A stretch of 58,982 nucleotides of DNA from Desulfobulbaceae bacterium. Its GTDB lineage: Bacteria; Desulfobacterota; Desulfobulbia; Desulfobulbales; SURF-16. Both the position numbers and the translations under genes were made by a program. The notes beneath the pieces were generated by a model that made no database searches, was not told the DNA's origin, and worked only from the letters and a program-made list of their open reading frames with translations. Below, in pieces: positions 42,978 through 51,256 of this stretch (positions within the stretch are counted from its first letter, which is position 1; the number at the start of each line of letters is the position of its first letter). The stretch is from positions 11,570 to 70,551 of the forward strand of contig PKTX01000050.1 in the NCBI GenBank assembly GCA_002868945.1, given 5' to 3'.

Positions 42978-43054
42978 GGTTAGGCAAACCTTTGACATTA
43001 TGCTCACAAGAGCCTGATCTCTGTCAAATGGAAAAGAGCTGTGCGGCATATAAG

Positions 43055-43068
43055 TTAGGTTGTCCTAA
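43055..43068. promoter_or_regulatory. Candidate DtxR-family iron operator
   Basis: TTAGGTTGTCCTAA, a perfect 5-bp inverted repeat, resembles half of the IdeR/DtxR consensus (TTAGGTTAGGCTAACCTAA). It lies about 100 bases before the feo operon, next to a TATAAG sequence. I saw no Fur box. Confidence 0.45.
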
Positions 43069-43171
43069 TAAATAACGGCACCTCCAAAAAAAGTGTTGCG
43101 TTTTGTCGCAGGCGTCGTTATTTTCTCAGGCTCAAGCACGTTGTAAGAATACAAGACGCAGGAGGTGTGTC

Positions 43172-43354
43172 ATGACCATTGATACTTTGCTGACCGGCGC
43201 CGTGGTGCTGGTGGCCCTCATCTTTGTGGTGCGCCGTTTCATGAAGCCGAGCTGTTCATGTTGCGCGAACAAGGGGGGCGGTTGCCGGGAGAGTGACGGC
43301 TCCTGTCCTCCCCCGGCCACGGATGACAAGGAAAATCAGGAGAGGCAGGATTAA
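43172..43354 (+). CDS. FeoB-associated Cys-rich membrane protein
   Basis: The 60-residue protein has one N-terminal membrane helix (LLTGAVVLVALIFVVRRFM) followed by a cysteine cluster (SCSCCANKGGGCRESDGSCPP), matching the small Cys-rich proteins found in feo operons. Role unknown; iron sensing or FeoC-like support has been suggested for such proteins. AGGAGG precedes ATG 43172. feoA starts 3 bases downstream. Confidence 0.83.
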   Translation: MTIDTLLTGAVVLVALIFVVRRFMKPSCSCCANKGGGCRESDGSCPPPATDDKENQERQD

Positions 43355-43357
43355 GAA

Positions 43358-43597
43358 ATGGCAAGAATATTATTGCGAAAGATGGCAAAGAACCAGACCG
43401 GCACCATTGCCGCGGTAAAGGTGGGTGGTGAGCTGGGTCAGCGTATTCGTGACATGGGCCTGGTGCCCGGCACGGATATATCCATACAGGGCAGGGCCCC
43501 CCTCAACGACCCGGTGGCCCTGCGTGTCATGGGCGGCACCCTGAGCCTGCGCAACAATGAGGCGGATTTTATAGAGGTGGAAGTTGACGATGAGTAA
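43358..43597 (+). CDS. feoA: Ferrous iron transport protein A
   Basis: The 79-residue SH3-like protein has the family motif RIRDMGLVPGTDISIQGRAPLNDPVALRVMGGTLSLRNNEA. FeoA assists FeoB in ferrous iron uptake from the cytoplasmic side. It overlaps feoB by 8 bases. Confidence 0.93.
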   Translation: MARILLRKMAKNQTGTIAAVKVGGELGQRIRDMGLVPGTDISIQGRAPLNDPVALRVMGGTLSLRNNEADFIEVEVDDE

Positions 43598-45797
43598 CGA
43601 CATAACAATTGCCCTGGCTGGTAACCCCAATGCCGGCAAAACAACCCTGTTCAATGCCCTGACCGGATCCCGCCAGCATGTCGGCAATTATCCGGGTGTC
43701 ACCGTGGAGACCAAGGAGGGCTTTTACGCCAAAGATGGCCGACGCTGTCGTCTGGTTGATCTGCCCGGGATCTATTCGCTGTCGCCCTACTCGGAGGAAG
43801 AGGTGGTTGCCCGTGACTACCTGGTCAATGAGCGACCCGGGGTCATCATTAATATAGTGGACGCCTCCAACCTGGAGCGCAACCTCTACCTCTCCTGCCA
43901 GTTCATGGAAATGGGGGTGCCCATGGTGATTGCCCTCAATATGGTTGATGTCGCCAAAAAGCGGGGCATTGTCATTGACCATGAGCGGCTCAGCGAGTTG
44001 ATCGGCCAGCCGGTCTGCCCCATTGTCGCCCGTTCCGGCCAGGGCATTGAACAGCTCATGGCCACGGCCATGGCCCATGCCATGGAGCATGGCAAGTGGC
44101 GGCCCGCCAAGATCTCCTATGGGGATGATCTTGATGCGGTAATGATTGACCTTACGAAAATTATTGAAGATAAGCACTTTTTGACAAAGGACTATCCGGC
44201 CCGCTGGACCGCCTTGAAATACCTGGAAAAGGATGACCGTCATCTCAGTATCGGTGATGCCGCTGATGTGGAGGTATCCAGACAGCTCGTCGAAAAGGTG
44301 GAAGAGGTGGCCAAACACCTTGAGCAGACCATGGGCACGGAGCCGGATGCCATGATCGCCGACCATCGCTATGGTTTTATTAAATCGATTGCCAAGCAGA
44401 ATGTTGTTCAGCGTTCCGTGGATCAGGATCGGCTCTACACCTCGGACCGGATCGACAGGGTGCTCACCAATCGCTTTGCCGGGCCGCTCATCATGCTGCT
44501 CATCCTTTGGGGCCTCTATGATTTCACCTTCACTTACTCCGCCCTGCCGGTGGCCTGGGGAGAGGCCTTTTTTTCCTGGCTGGGCAATCTGGCCGAGCTC
44601 TATGTGCCGGATGGTTATTTCAAGTCCATGCTCATCTCCGGAGTGATAGACGGCATAGGCGGTGTCCTGGGTTTTGTGCCGATTATCATGTTTATGTTCT
44701 TCGGTATCGCCCTGCTGGAGGATAGCGGCTATCTGGCCCGGGTGGCCTTTATGATGGACCGTATCTTCCGGATATTCGGCCTGCATGGCAGTTCGGTGAT
44801 GGCCTATATCATCTCCGGCGGCATTGCCGGCGGCTGTGCCGTGCCCGGCGTGATGGCCACCCGGACCCTGCGCTCTCCCAAGGAGCGCATGGCCACCATG
44901 CTCACCGTGCCCTTCATGAACTGCGGTGCCAAGCTGCCGGTGCTGGCCCTCCTGGTGGGCGCCTTTTTCACCAAAAACCAGGCGCGCTACATGTTTCTCT
45001 TCACCCTGTTGGCCTGGCTCACCGCCTTGGTGGCGGCCAAGATCCTCAGAATGACGGTGTTGCGGGGCGAACCAACCCCCTTTGTCCTGGAGCTGCCGCC
45101 CTATCGTTTCCCCACCTTTCAAGGCTTGCTTATCCATACCTGGGAAAAGACCTGGCAGTATATCAAGAAGGCGGGCACTGTTATCCTCGGGATCTCCATC
45201 CTCCTCTGGGCCATGATGACCTTTCCGGTGCTGCCCGCCGGGGAACGGCAGCACTTTGAGGAGCAACGTCAACAGCTCATGGCGCAAAGCGCCCCGGCAC
45301 TGGTGGCGGAGTTGCAGCAGGAGGATGCCTTAAGCCCGGCCGCCCTGCGGCTGCGCCAGGAGCTGCTGACCCTGGATGGGGCGGAGGCTGAGGCGGGGCT
45401 ACGCCACTCACTGGCCGGTCGCATCGGTATGGGCCTGGAAAAGCTGAGCTGGTTACCCGGTTTTGATTGGCAGACCAATATTGCCCTGGTGGGCGGTTTT
45501 GCCGCCAAAGAGGTGATTATCTCCACCCTGGGTACCTCCTATTCCCTGGGGGCGGTGGATCCTGAAGAAAGTGATTCCCTGGGGGCGGTGCTGGCCAAAG
45601 ATCCGCGCTGGGACAGGGTCAAGGCCATGTCCGTCATTATCTTTGTCATGTTCTATGCGCCCTGTTTCGTGACAGTGGCCTGTATTATCAAGGAGTCGGG
45701 CAGCTGGAAGTGGGGCGTTTTCTCCATGGCCTTTAATACCAGCTTTGCCTTTCTCCTCTCCACTTTGGTCTACCAGCTCGGCAGCCGTCTGCTCTAG
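43590..45797 (+). CDS. feoB: Ferrous iron transporter FeoB
   Basis: The 735-residue protein has an N-terminal G domain (ALAGNPNAGKTTLFNALTG, NYPGVTVETKEG, DLPGIYSLSPYSEEE, NMVD) and a helical spacer, then about ten membrane helices with two Gate motifs (SGGIAGGCAVPGVMATRTL; VGGFAAKEVIISTLGTSYS). It imports Fe2+. ATG 43590 has GAGGTGG 9 bases upstream. It is the last gene of the feo operon. Confidence 0.95.
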   Translation: MSNDITIALAGNPNAGKTTLFNALTGSRQHVGNYPGVTVETKEGFYAKDGRRCRLVDLPGIYSLSPYSEEEVVARDYLVNERPGVIINIVDASNLERNLYLSCQFMEMGVPMVIALNMVDVAKKRGIVIDHERLSELIGQPVCPIVARSGQGIEQLMATAMAHAMEHGKWRPAKISYGDDLDAVMIDLTKIIEDKHFLTKDYPARWTALKYLEKDDRHLSIGDAADVEVSRQLVEKVEEVAKHLEQTMGTEPDAMIADHRYGFIKSIAKQNVVQRSVDQDRLYTSDRIDRVLTNRFAGPLIMLLILWGLYDFTFTYSALPVAWGEAFFSWLGNLAELYVPDGYFKSMLISGVIDGIGGVLGFVPIIMFMFFGIALLEDSGYLARVAFMMDRIFRIFGLHGSSVMAYIISGGIAGGCAVPGVMATRTLRSPKERMATMLTVPFMNCGAKLPVLALLVGAFFTKNQARYMFLFTLLAWLTALVAAKILRMTVLRGEPTPFVLELPPYRFPTFQGLLIHTWEKTWQYIKKAGTVILGISILLWAMMTFPVLPAGERQHFEEQRQQLMAQSAPALVAELQQEDALSPAALRLRQELLTLDGAEAEAGLRHSLAGRIGMGLEKLSWLPGFDWQTNIALVGGFAAKEVIISTLGTSYSLGAVDPEESDSLGAVLAKDPRWDRVKAMSVIIFVMFYAPCFVTVACIIKESGSWKWGVFSMAFNTSFAFLLSTLVYQLGSRLL

Positions 45798-46152
45798 CCC
45801 CATTTCGACAGTAAACGGGCGAAAAGCCGTTGCGGACGTATGATGTTGCGAGAATTCAGGAGTCAGGACAGAGCAGAACAGCTTACAAAGCCGTTGTTCC
45901 GACTCCTGAAGTGCGGCATGTTGCAGAAAACGTCGCCATATCACAGGTAATCTGCCTTGTGTCAAGAAGATAGCACAAGTGGAAAAGTTGAGTCTGTGGG
46001 AAATGCGGGCCAGGGCTGTCACGAGACAGCCACCTTGTCCGGGCGGGGTTGGTGGCCCGGCTCTTTACTGCCCGAGGAGAAGGGGTGGCAGCACGCCTGG
46101 GCAGGGGGGTGAGTGGTGCAGCACAGGCGCCGCAGTTTTTTCGGGCGGGCTG
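45798..46152. other. Gap after feoB, no gene seen
   Basis: CAGGAGTC at 45858 pairs with GACTCCTG at 45901 across a long loop. No frame with family similarity is present; the sequence from 46010 to 46140 is GC-rich with G runs. It lies between convergent feoB and pldA. Confidence 0.4.
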
Positions 46153-47187
46153 TTAGAGCCAGTCGGCCAGCATCAGACCGATGCCGATCCGCTCCACCGA
46201 GGCGTCATAGTCGATCAGCGATTCACCGTAGCCGTTAAAGTAGTGCAGGTAGCCCTTGAGATTGTCACTTTTAATAAAGGGGATCTTAAAGGACCAGCCC
46301 AGCTGTATGGCGCCCTTGTTATCGTGATACCGGAGATTATTGCGCAGCATGAAGCTGAGGGTGTTGCTGTTGATCTTGAGTGCACCGCTTACTTCGCCAT
46401 AGCCGAGATAATCGGAAATGTCGGGATTGTCGTCCCCCTCGGAGATGCCCAGGGAATTGTTGTGTTTCTCCGGAATTCGGTACCACGGCTTGATGCTTAT
46501 CTTGAAGTTTTCCCCCTCCAGCACGAGATTGACATAGAGGCGGTTCCAGCTCCGCGACAGCGGCTCGCTGCGGCCGTTGGACTGGTGAACAAGACCGCCC
46601 GTCAGCGAGATTCGCTCCAGACCGGGGATTTGCGAATCCATGGGATAGACAACAAAGAGTTCCGGTTCGTTATTGGTTTCGCGAAAGGGGCTGGAGAGGG
46701 TCTTGTTGTAGGCCTGCCAGAATGACGTAGCCGTGTAGGCCGCCATCAGGTAGGTGTCGGTGTCGCCCAGTTGAAAGGAGAGCACCGGAAACTTGAGGCT
46801 GACCTGGAAGGTGACTTCATCGTGGTCGATGCGGTCATTGCCCGGATAGGGAGTGTTGTTGGGGTTCGTGTTGTGGCTGTAGAGCAGGATATAATTCTGT
46901 CTATGGGGTGTTACGGAAAAATCATCGGCATAGGTGGTGGGGACCGCTTCCTCCTGCTCCTCCTCAGGGGCACCGCTGCTTTCTCTGTCGGCGGTGCGGT
47001 CGGCGCCAGCCCTCTGCTCGGCCCGGCAGGCCGCCTTGACCTCGCCGAGGGTAAGAGTATCCTGTCCTGCGGCAATGGCATGCAGCAGGCACTCCTCATA
47101 AGTTGTCGCTGCCAGCGGCGCCTCAGCCGGACCCAAGAGGAGTACCGCCAGGAGCAGGCCGACAAGGGGTCGGGTGAATAACGACAT
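46153..47187 (-). CDS. pldA: Outer membrane phospholipase A
   Basis: The 344-residue outer membrane beta-barrel enzyme has a signal peptide (LFTRPLVGLLLAVLLLGPAE), a short Cys-containing Glu/Arg-rich region, then the barrel. The catalytic motif HQSNGRSEPLSRSWNRLYVN matches E. coli OMPLA around His142, Ser144 and Asn156 almost residue by residue. It hydrolyses phospholipids that reach the outer leaflet. ATG 47187 lies 7 bases after the yqeY stop; upstream codons fall inside yqeY and are not used. Confidence 0.92.
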   Translation of the reverse strand: MSLFTRPLVGLLLAVLLLGPAEAPLAATTYEECLLHAIAAGQDTLTLGEVKAACRAEQRAGADRTADRESSGAPEEEQEEAVPTTYADDFSVTPHRQNYILLYSHNTNPNNTPYPGNDRIDHDEVTFQVSLKFPVLSFQLGDTDTYLMAAYTATSFWQAYNKTLSSPFRETNNEPELFVVYPMDSQIPGLERISLTGGLVHQSNGRSEPLSRSWNRLYVNLVLEGENFKISIKPWYRIPEKHNNSLGISEGDDNPDISDYLGYGEVSGALKINSNTLSFMLRNNLRYHDNKGAIQLGWSFKIPFIKSDNLKGYLHYFNGYGESLIDYDASVERIGIGLMLADWL

Positions 47188-47194
47188 GGAGGGC

Positions 47195-47596
47195 CTAGAT
47201 ATCCTGAAGAATTTCCTTGACCAGATTGCCGTCCGCCCGCCCGGCAAAGTGGCTCATGATCGGTTTCATGGCCTGCATCTTGTTGGCAAAGGCGGCAAAG
47301 TCGATATTGGCCTCAATCCATGCGCCGATCTCCTCTTTGGTGGCCTGTCGGGGCAGGTACGACTCAAGAATGGTTATATAGTCGGATTGATCGGCCGACT
47401 CGTGGCCGGCGGCCAGCAGTTCCGTCTCCGACTTGATCAGCTTTCTGATTATGGCAATCACCTCGGCATCGCTCAGCTCCTTTTTGGGCTGGCGCTGAAA
47501 TTCACCGATAATAATGCGGATTGCCGCTGTCTTGGCCTGGTTTTTGGCCTTCATGGAGTCTTTAAGCTCCGACCTGATCTGTTCTTGGAGAGACAT
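47195..47596 (-). CDS. yqeY: GatB/YqeY domain protein
   Basis: The 133-residue helical protein has signatures LKDSMKAKNQAKTAAIRIII, YLPRQATKEEI and a C-terminal MSHFAGRADGNLVKEIL, which match the GatB tail-like fold. YqeY is thought to bind tRNA; its exact role is not settled. It is directly upstream of pldA with a 7-base gap. Confidence 0.93.
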   Translation of the reverse strand: MSLQEQIRSELKDSMKAKNQAKTAAIRIIIGEFQRQPKKELSDAEVIAIIRKLIKSETELLAAGHESADQSDYITILESYLPRQATKEEIGAWIEANIDFAAFANKMQAMKPIMSHFAGRADGNLVKEILQDI

Positions 47597-47782
47597 GCAT
47601 ACTCCTCATGCTGTTTGATGGAGAGAACTGGATTTGGTAAAAAGCAGGATCAATGATACGCCTTTTGCCGCACAGGTCAAGAAATAGCGGCAAGGGCGGC
47701 TAAAATTGCGGCCAGGGCGAGGCCGACCACATGAGAGCGGCCGTGTCCAGACAAATGCTGGTCCGGGACATGGGACTCTGTC

Positions 47783-48976
47783 TCAGTTGTTTTCGGCTGT
47801 TTTCGGGTAGACGCAGATCCGGTTTTTACCCTGCTCCTTGGCAAGATAGAGGGCCTCGTCCGCCGACTCCGCGATTTTACAGGTCAGCTTATAGTGCGGT
47901 TCACTGTTGTCGGGGTTGCAGATCAGCGAGGCGCCGATGAGCTTGTGGGCGGCAACATCCTTCCAGCCATAATCAAGTTCGCTGACACCTATGCTGACCG
48001 TGATGGCAAAAGAGATGTCGCGGTCGCGACCGGAGTCATCCTGGCGGCTGAAGAGAATCTCCTTTGCGGCGATCTGCTCCCTGATCGCTTGGGCCTTGTG
48101 CGCGGCAAGCTTTTGGTCGGCGCCGATCAGGAAAAGGGCGAATTCATCACCTCCCAGGCGGATGGGTGAATCGATGCCGGCCCGGCAATTTTTCTGGAGT
48201 ATTTCAGCGACACGCTGCAGGGCGTAATCACCGACAAAATGGCCGTACCGGTCATTAATCTCTTTGAAGTTGTCAATGTCAAGGGCAAGCATTGAAAAGG
48301 GTTTCAGACCTTTTTGGGCCAGGAAGGTGTGGACGATTTTGGGGAGCTCCTGGTCATAAAAGCGGCGGTTGAAAATGCTGCACAGCGGATCGATAAGGGC
48401 CTTTGATTCCAGATCAAGCATGGAATCAAGGGAGTCCTTGATGGCCGTCATGTTGTGTTTGACTGCCTCGCCCACCTTGTCAAAAGCGTCTTCGACTATG
48501 GCCAGAATCGAGGCCTTGTCCACGGCGTCCTGCATGGCGGCAAGTGTCTGCTCCTTAAAGGCGTTGACCGCCTGCGTGGAGTTATGGTTGCGCAGGTCCG
48601 TGTATAATCTGTGCAGATTCTTGTTGACGGTCATCAGGAGTTCGGCGGCAAACTCTTTTTCCTCTTGCAGGTGAGAGTGGATGCGGGCCTGTTGAATAGC
48701 CCTGATTTCGTTCAACAGGTGCAGGCCCTGTTTCCGTATGGTGTGAGGGGCGTGGAGATTTTTGACGATCTCCAGATACTCGTGGCAGAGATCGGTGATG
48801 GCCTGCCGTTCCTGGTCGGTGAGGTTGGGGTCGGCGTCGAGGTTGTGGACAAGGTGGTTGATGTAAAGCCAGACCGAGTTGTGCGGCAGTCCTTTATCCT
48901 TGATGGCCTTGCATATCTTGTTGCAGGCGATGTTGGAGCTTACCAGGAGGATTTCTGATTTTTTAGGCATGGGCAT
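47783..48976 (-). CDS. Diguanylate cyclase (GGDEF)
   Basis: In this 397-residue soluble protein the first about 215 residues are helical with no known sensor domain. The GGDEF domain (about 220-390) starts DPLCSIFNRRFYDQEL and has LALDIDNFKEINDRYGHFVGD and the intact active site RLGGDEFAL, so it should make cyclic di-GMP. The inhibitory RxxD site is not canonical (RAGID before the motif). The start codon is weakly supported; ATG 48970 is an alternative. Confidence 0.88.
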   Translation of the reverse strand: MPMPKKSEILLVSSNIACNKICKAIKDKGLPHNSVWLYINHLVHNLDADPNLTDQERQAITDLCHEYLEIVKNLHAPHTIRKQGLHLLNEIRAIQQARIHSHLQEEKEFAAELLMTVNKNLHRLYTDLRNHNSTQAVNAFKEQTLAAMQDAVDKASILAIVEDAFDKVGEAVKHNMTAIKDSLDSMLDLESKALIDPLCSIFNRRFYDQELPKIVHTFLAQKGLKPFSMLALDIDNFKEINDRYGHFVGDYALQRVAEILQKNCRAGIDSPIRLGGDEFALFLIGADQKLAAHKAQAIREQIAAKEILFSRQDDSGRDRDISFAITVSIGVSELDYGWKDVAAHKLIGASLICNPDNSEPHYKLTCKIAESADEALYLAKEQGKNRICVYPKTAENN

Positions 48977-48993
48977 GCAGAGCAGCGGTTAAG

Positions 48994-49362
48994 GTGTACC
49001 TGGCCGGTCATGGCCCTTTCGGAGTCTGGCAGGCTTGCTTGTCTGCTTAATCTCGGCGTCAGGTTTGAAAAAAATAATGCTCGGATATATGCCTACACTC
49101 GAGGGCACTTCTAGCAGGGCGTCTTCTCTTGCCCCCTTGATCTCCAATTTCAACGAGCCCTTTGTCAGAGACAGGTGCTCAGGTGTTTGGCCGGAAGCGA
49201 TCATACGATTTGAGGGTATCCTACCATTCTCCTTGGTTGCCGCCAACACTATTTGCGCCGCAGCGAGTATGACGTTTCGGCCATGATGGCGCGACAAGGT
49301 TTAGTGCCGTTCTTTATGGCAATTCTTCCACGCCTCAAATGGCCTGTTTCGGGAGAGAGACT
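48994..49362. mobile_element. MITE-like element, subtype 1, degenerate copy M4
   Basis: The left end (GTACCTGGCCGGTCATGGCC) and right end (complement AGTCTCTCTCCCGAAACAGG) are recognisable but diverged. The interior keeps GAAAAAAATAATGCTCGG, TATGCCTACACTCGAGGGC and ACTTCTAGCAGGGCG and is longer than in other copies, about 369 bp. The last bases form part of the stop codon of the minus-strand gene at 49361. Confidence 0.6.
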
Positions 49363-49711
49363 AATGAATCTTCTGGGTCTCGTCATCGCTGAACAGGTGG
49401 CGGGTCTGGCCGTTCACCTCTTTGCTGCGCAGCCTGTCGGAGAGCGTCTCTGGGGAGGTTTGCAGGGCTTCGGCCAGGGATTCTATGTCGTAGAGTGGGC
49501 TGCCGTCCGGGCTGTAGCCGGCCGGCTTGAGTTCGGGGAAATAGCGGCTGGTGGCCATGGAAGAGGCCTTGTTGAGCATCTCCTTGATATGGTCCGGTCC
49601 ATGGAGCATGAGCCACTCCACCGCCTCGGCCCATAGTTTGCTGTCCACGCTTTTGCTGGCCAAAACAGTCATGGCCATTTCTTCATCCCACTGTTCTTTG
49701 AAGTCGGTCAT
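49361..49711 (-). CDS. Uncharacterised small soluble protein
   Basis: The 116-residue acidic protein has no membrane segment. An internal part (YSPDGSPLYDIESLAEALQT, then SPETLSDRLRSKEV) looks like a helix-turn-helix-like or MerR-type DNA-reading segment, but I do not recognise the family. GAGAGGAA precedes the start. Its TAG stop is partly formed by the end of MITE M4, so the native C-terminus may have been changed. Confidence 0.65.
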   Translation of the reverse strand: MTDFKEQWDEEMAMTVLASKSVDSKLWAEAVEWLMLHGPDHIKEMLNKASSMATSRYFPELKPAGYSPDGSPLYDIESLAEALQTSPETLSDRLRSKEVNGQTRHLFSDDETQKIH

Positions 49712-50155
49712 GGTTCCTCTCTCTTTGTTGTTCCATTTTCTGGTATGTCGCCTGCGGGCGGAATTGATGATGCCCGGCGGGCCTCTTCTCTTCGACGATT
49801 AGCAGCCCGTTGAAAAACGTAGCGAGCGCAGCTGAGGCAAGGAAAAATAGGGCGAAAAAATGCGCGCCCGGAGGAGGTAAGGGAGCCTGCGACACTCCGA
49901 GTACCCTTGGGGTGCGGTTTACATCGAGTAGATGGGCATTTTAAGCCGAATTTTGACGCCGCATCTAGAGTACTATAAGAAGAAATAACGTCAAGGCAAG
50001 CCGCTGGTGGTCGCCTATCCGATCTAAGGACTGGTTGGTTTTTTGCAAAAATGTTTTTTTGTCTATTTCCGTTCTGGACTGCTATACTGTTTTTTTAGCA
50101 TTTCTCGCTGCTTTTACCTGAAAGTGGTGTCCCCCCTGCTCAGCAAGTAACCTGT
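49712..50155. repeat. Gene-free gap with repeat fragments
   Basis: TAGCAGCCCGTTGAAAAACG at 49799 resembles a common inverted-repeat end of transposable elements. GAGCCTGCGACACTCCGAGT at 49886, with CCTTGGGGTGC following, is a fragment of the subtype 2 MITE interior (compare 29555-29590). TATACT at 50083-50088 may be the cheB -10. No gene is seen. Confidence 0.45.
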
Positions 50156-50187
50156 ATGGCCACAGAAAAAAAATAATCAAGGTCCTG

Positions 50188-51234
50188 GTGGTGGATGACT
50201 CCTCCCTGGTGCGCCAGATTTTGAGCGAAGGTCTGGCAGCTGATCCGGGCATTGAGGTGGTGGGGGCCGCTCCGGATCCCTTTGCGGCCCGCGACATGAT
50301 CGTTCGTCTGCAGCCCGATGTCCTGACCCTGGACGTGGAGATGCCGCGTATGGATGGCGTGGAATTTCTGCGGCGGCTCATGCCGCAGTACCCCCTGCCG
50401 GTGATCATGGTCTCCTCCCTGACCCAGAAAGGCAAACAGGTCACCATGGACGCCCTGGATGCCGGTGCCGTTGATTTTGTCGCCAAGCCGGGCACTGGTC
50501 TGGCCCAGGGGCTCAAGGACATGATGATGGAGCTGCGTACCAAGGTGAAGATTGCCGCCTCGGCCAATGTCAGCCACTGGAAGCATAAACGCCGCAGCCT
50601 GTTGCCTTCGGAGCGACAACGCCTGGCCGATACCGCCCTGGCCGAGACCACCGACAAGGTCATTGCCATCGGTGCCTCCACCGGTGGCACCGAGGCCATC
50701 CGCCAGGTCGTTACCTGTTTTCCCGCCGCCATGCCCGGCGTCATCATTGTCCAGCACATGCCGCCCGGTTTTACGGCCATGTTTGCCGAACGGCTCAACT
50801 CCCTCTGCGCCATGGAGGTTCGGGAGGCACGGGATGGCGACCGGGTGCGGTCCGGCCTTATTTTAATCGGTGAAGGGGGCAAGCATCTCAGCCTCAACAG
50901 ATCGGGCGGCATCTACAAAGTCCAGTGCGCGGCCGGGGAGAATGTCTGCGGCCACTGCCCCTCGGTGGAGGTGCTGATGCAGTCGGTGGCCCGGGTGGCC
51001 GGCGCCAATGCCATCGGCGTCATGCTTACCGGCATGGGCCGCGACGGCGCCGACGGCATGGTGGCCATGCGCCGGGCCGGGGCCCGCACCCTGGCCCAGG
51101 ATGAAAAGAGTTCGGTGGTTTTCGGCATGCCCAAGGAGGCCTGGCTCCGGGGCGGCGCCGAACGGCTCGTGCCCCTCCCTGATATCGGCAAGGAGGTGAT
51201 CGGCCTTGTGGAAGAGATGGGGCGGCAGACATAA
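50188..51234 (+). CDS. cheB: Chemotaxis methylesterase CheB (start disrupted by A run)
   Basis: The enzyme removes methyl groups from or deamidates chemoreceptors. Receiver domain (VVDDSSLVRQ, LTLDVEMPRMDG), linker, and methylesterase domain with GASTGGTEAIRQ (catalytic Ser), QHMPPGFTAMFAERL and GMGRDGADGM (catalytic Asp). The only in-frame standard start, GTG 50188, removes the first receiver strand. ATG 50156 followed by an 8-A run is out of frame by one; a ninth A would give MATEKKIIKVLVVDDS, a perfect CheB start. A sequence error, a real frameshift or transcript slippage are all possible. Confidence 0.88.
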   Translation: MVDDSSLVRQILSEGLAADPGIEVVGAAPDPFAARDMIVRLQPDVLTLDVEMPRMDGVEFLRRLMPQYPLPVIMVSSLTQKGKQVTMDALDAGAVDFVAKPGTGLAQGLKDMMMELRTKVKIAASANVSHWKHKRRSLLPSERQRLADTALAETTDKVIAIGASTGGTEAIRQVVTCFPAAMPGVIIVQHMPPGFTAMFAERLNSLCAMEVREARDGDRVRSGLILIGEGGKHLSLNRSGGIYKVQCAAGENVCGHCPSVEVLMQSVARVAGANAIGVMLTGMGRDGADGMVAMRRAGARTLAQDEKSSVVFGMPKEAWLRGGAERLVPLPDIGKEVIGLVEEMGRQT

Positions 51235-51256
51235 CGGTAAGGGGGGGTGAGACAGC

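Noticed and set aside
43000-43171. Fur box before feo
   Set aside because: No GATAATGATAATCATTATC-like sequence; the only clear palindrome is the TTAGG-type site.
47188-47247. Upstream extension of pldA
   Set aside because: It lies within yqeY in another frame and would precede a normal signal peptide.
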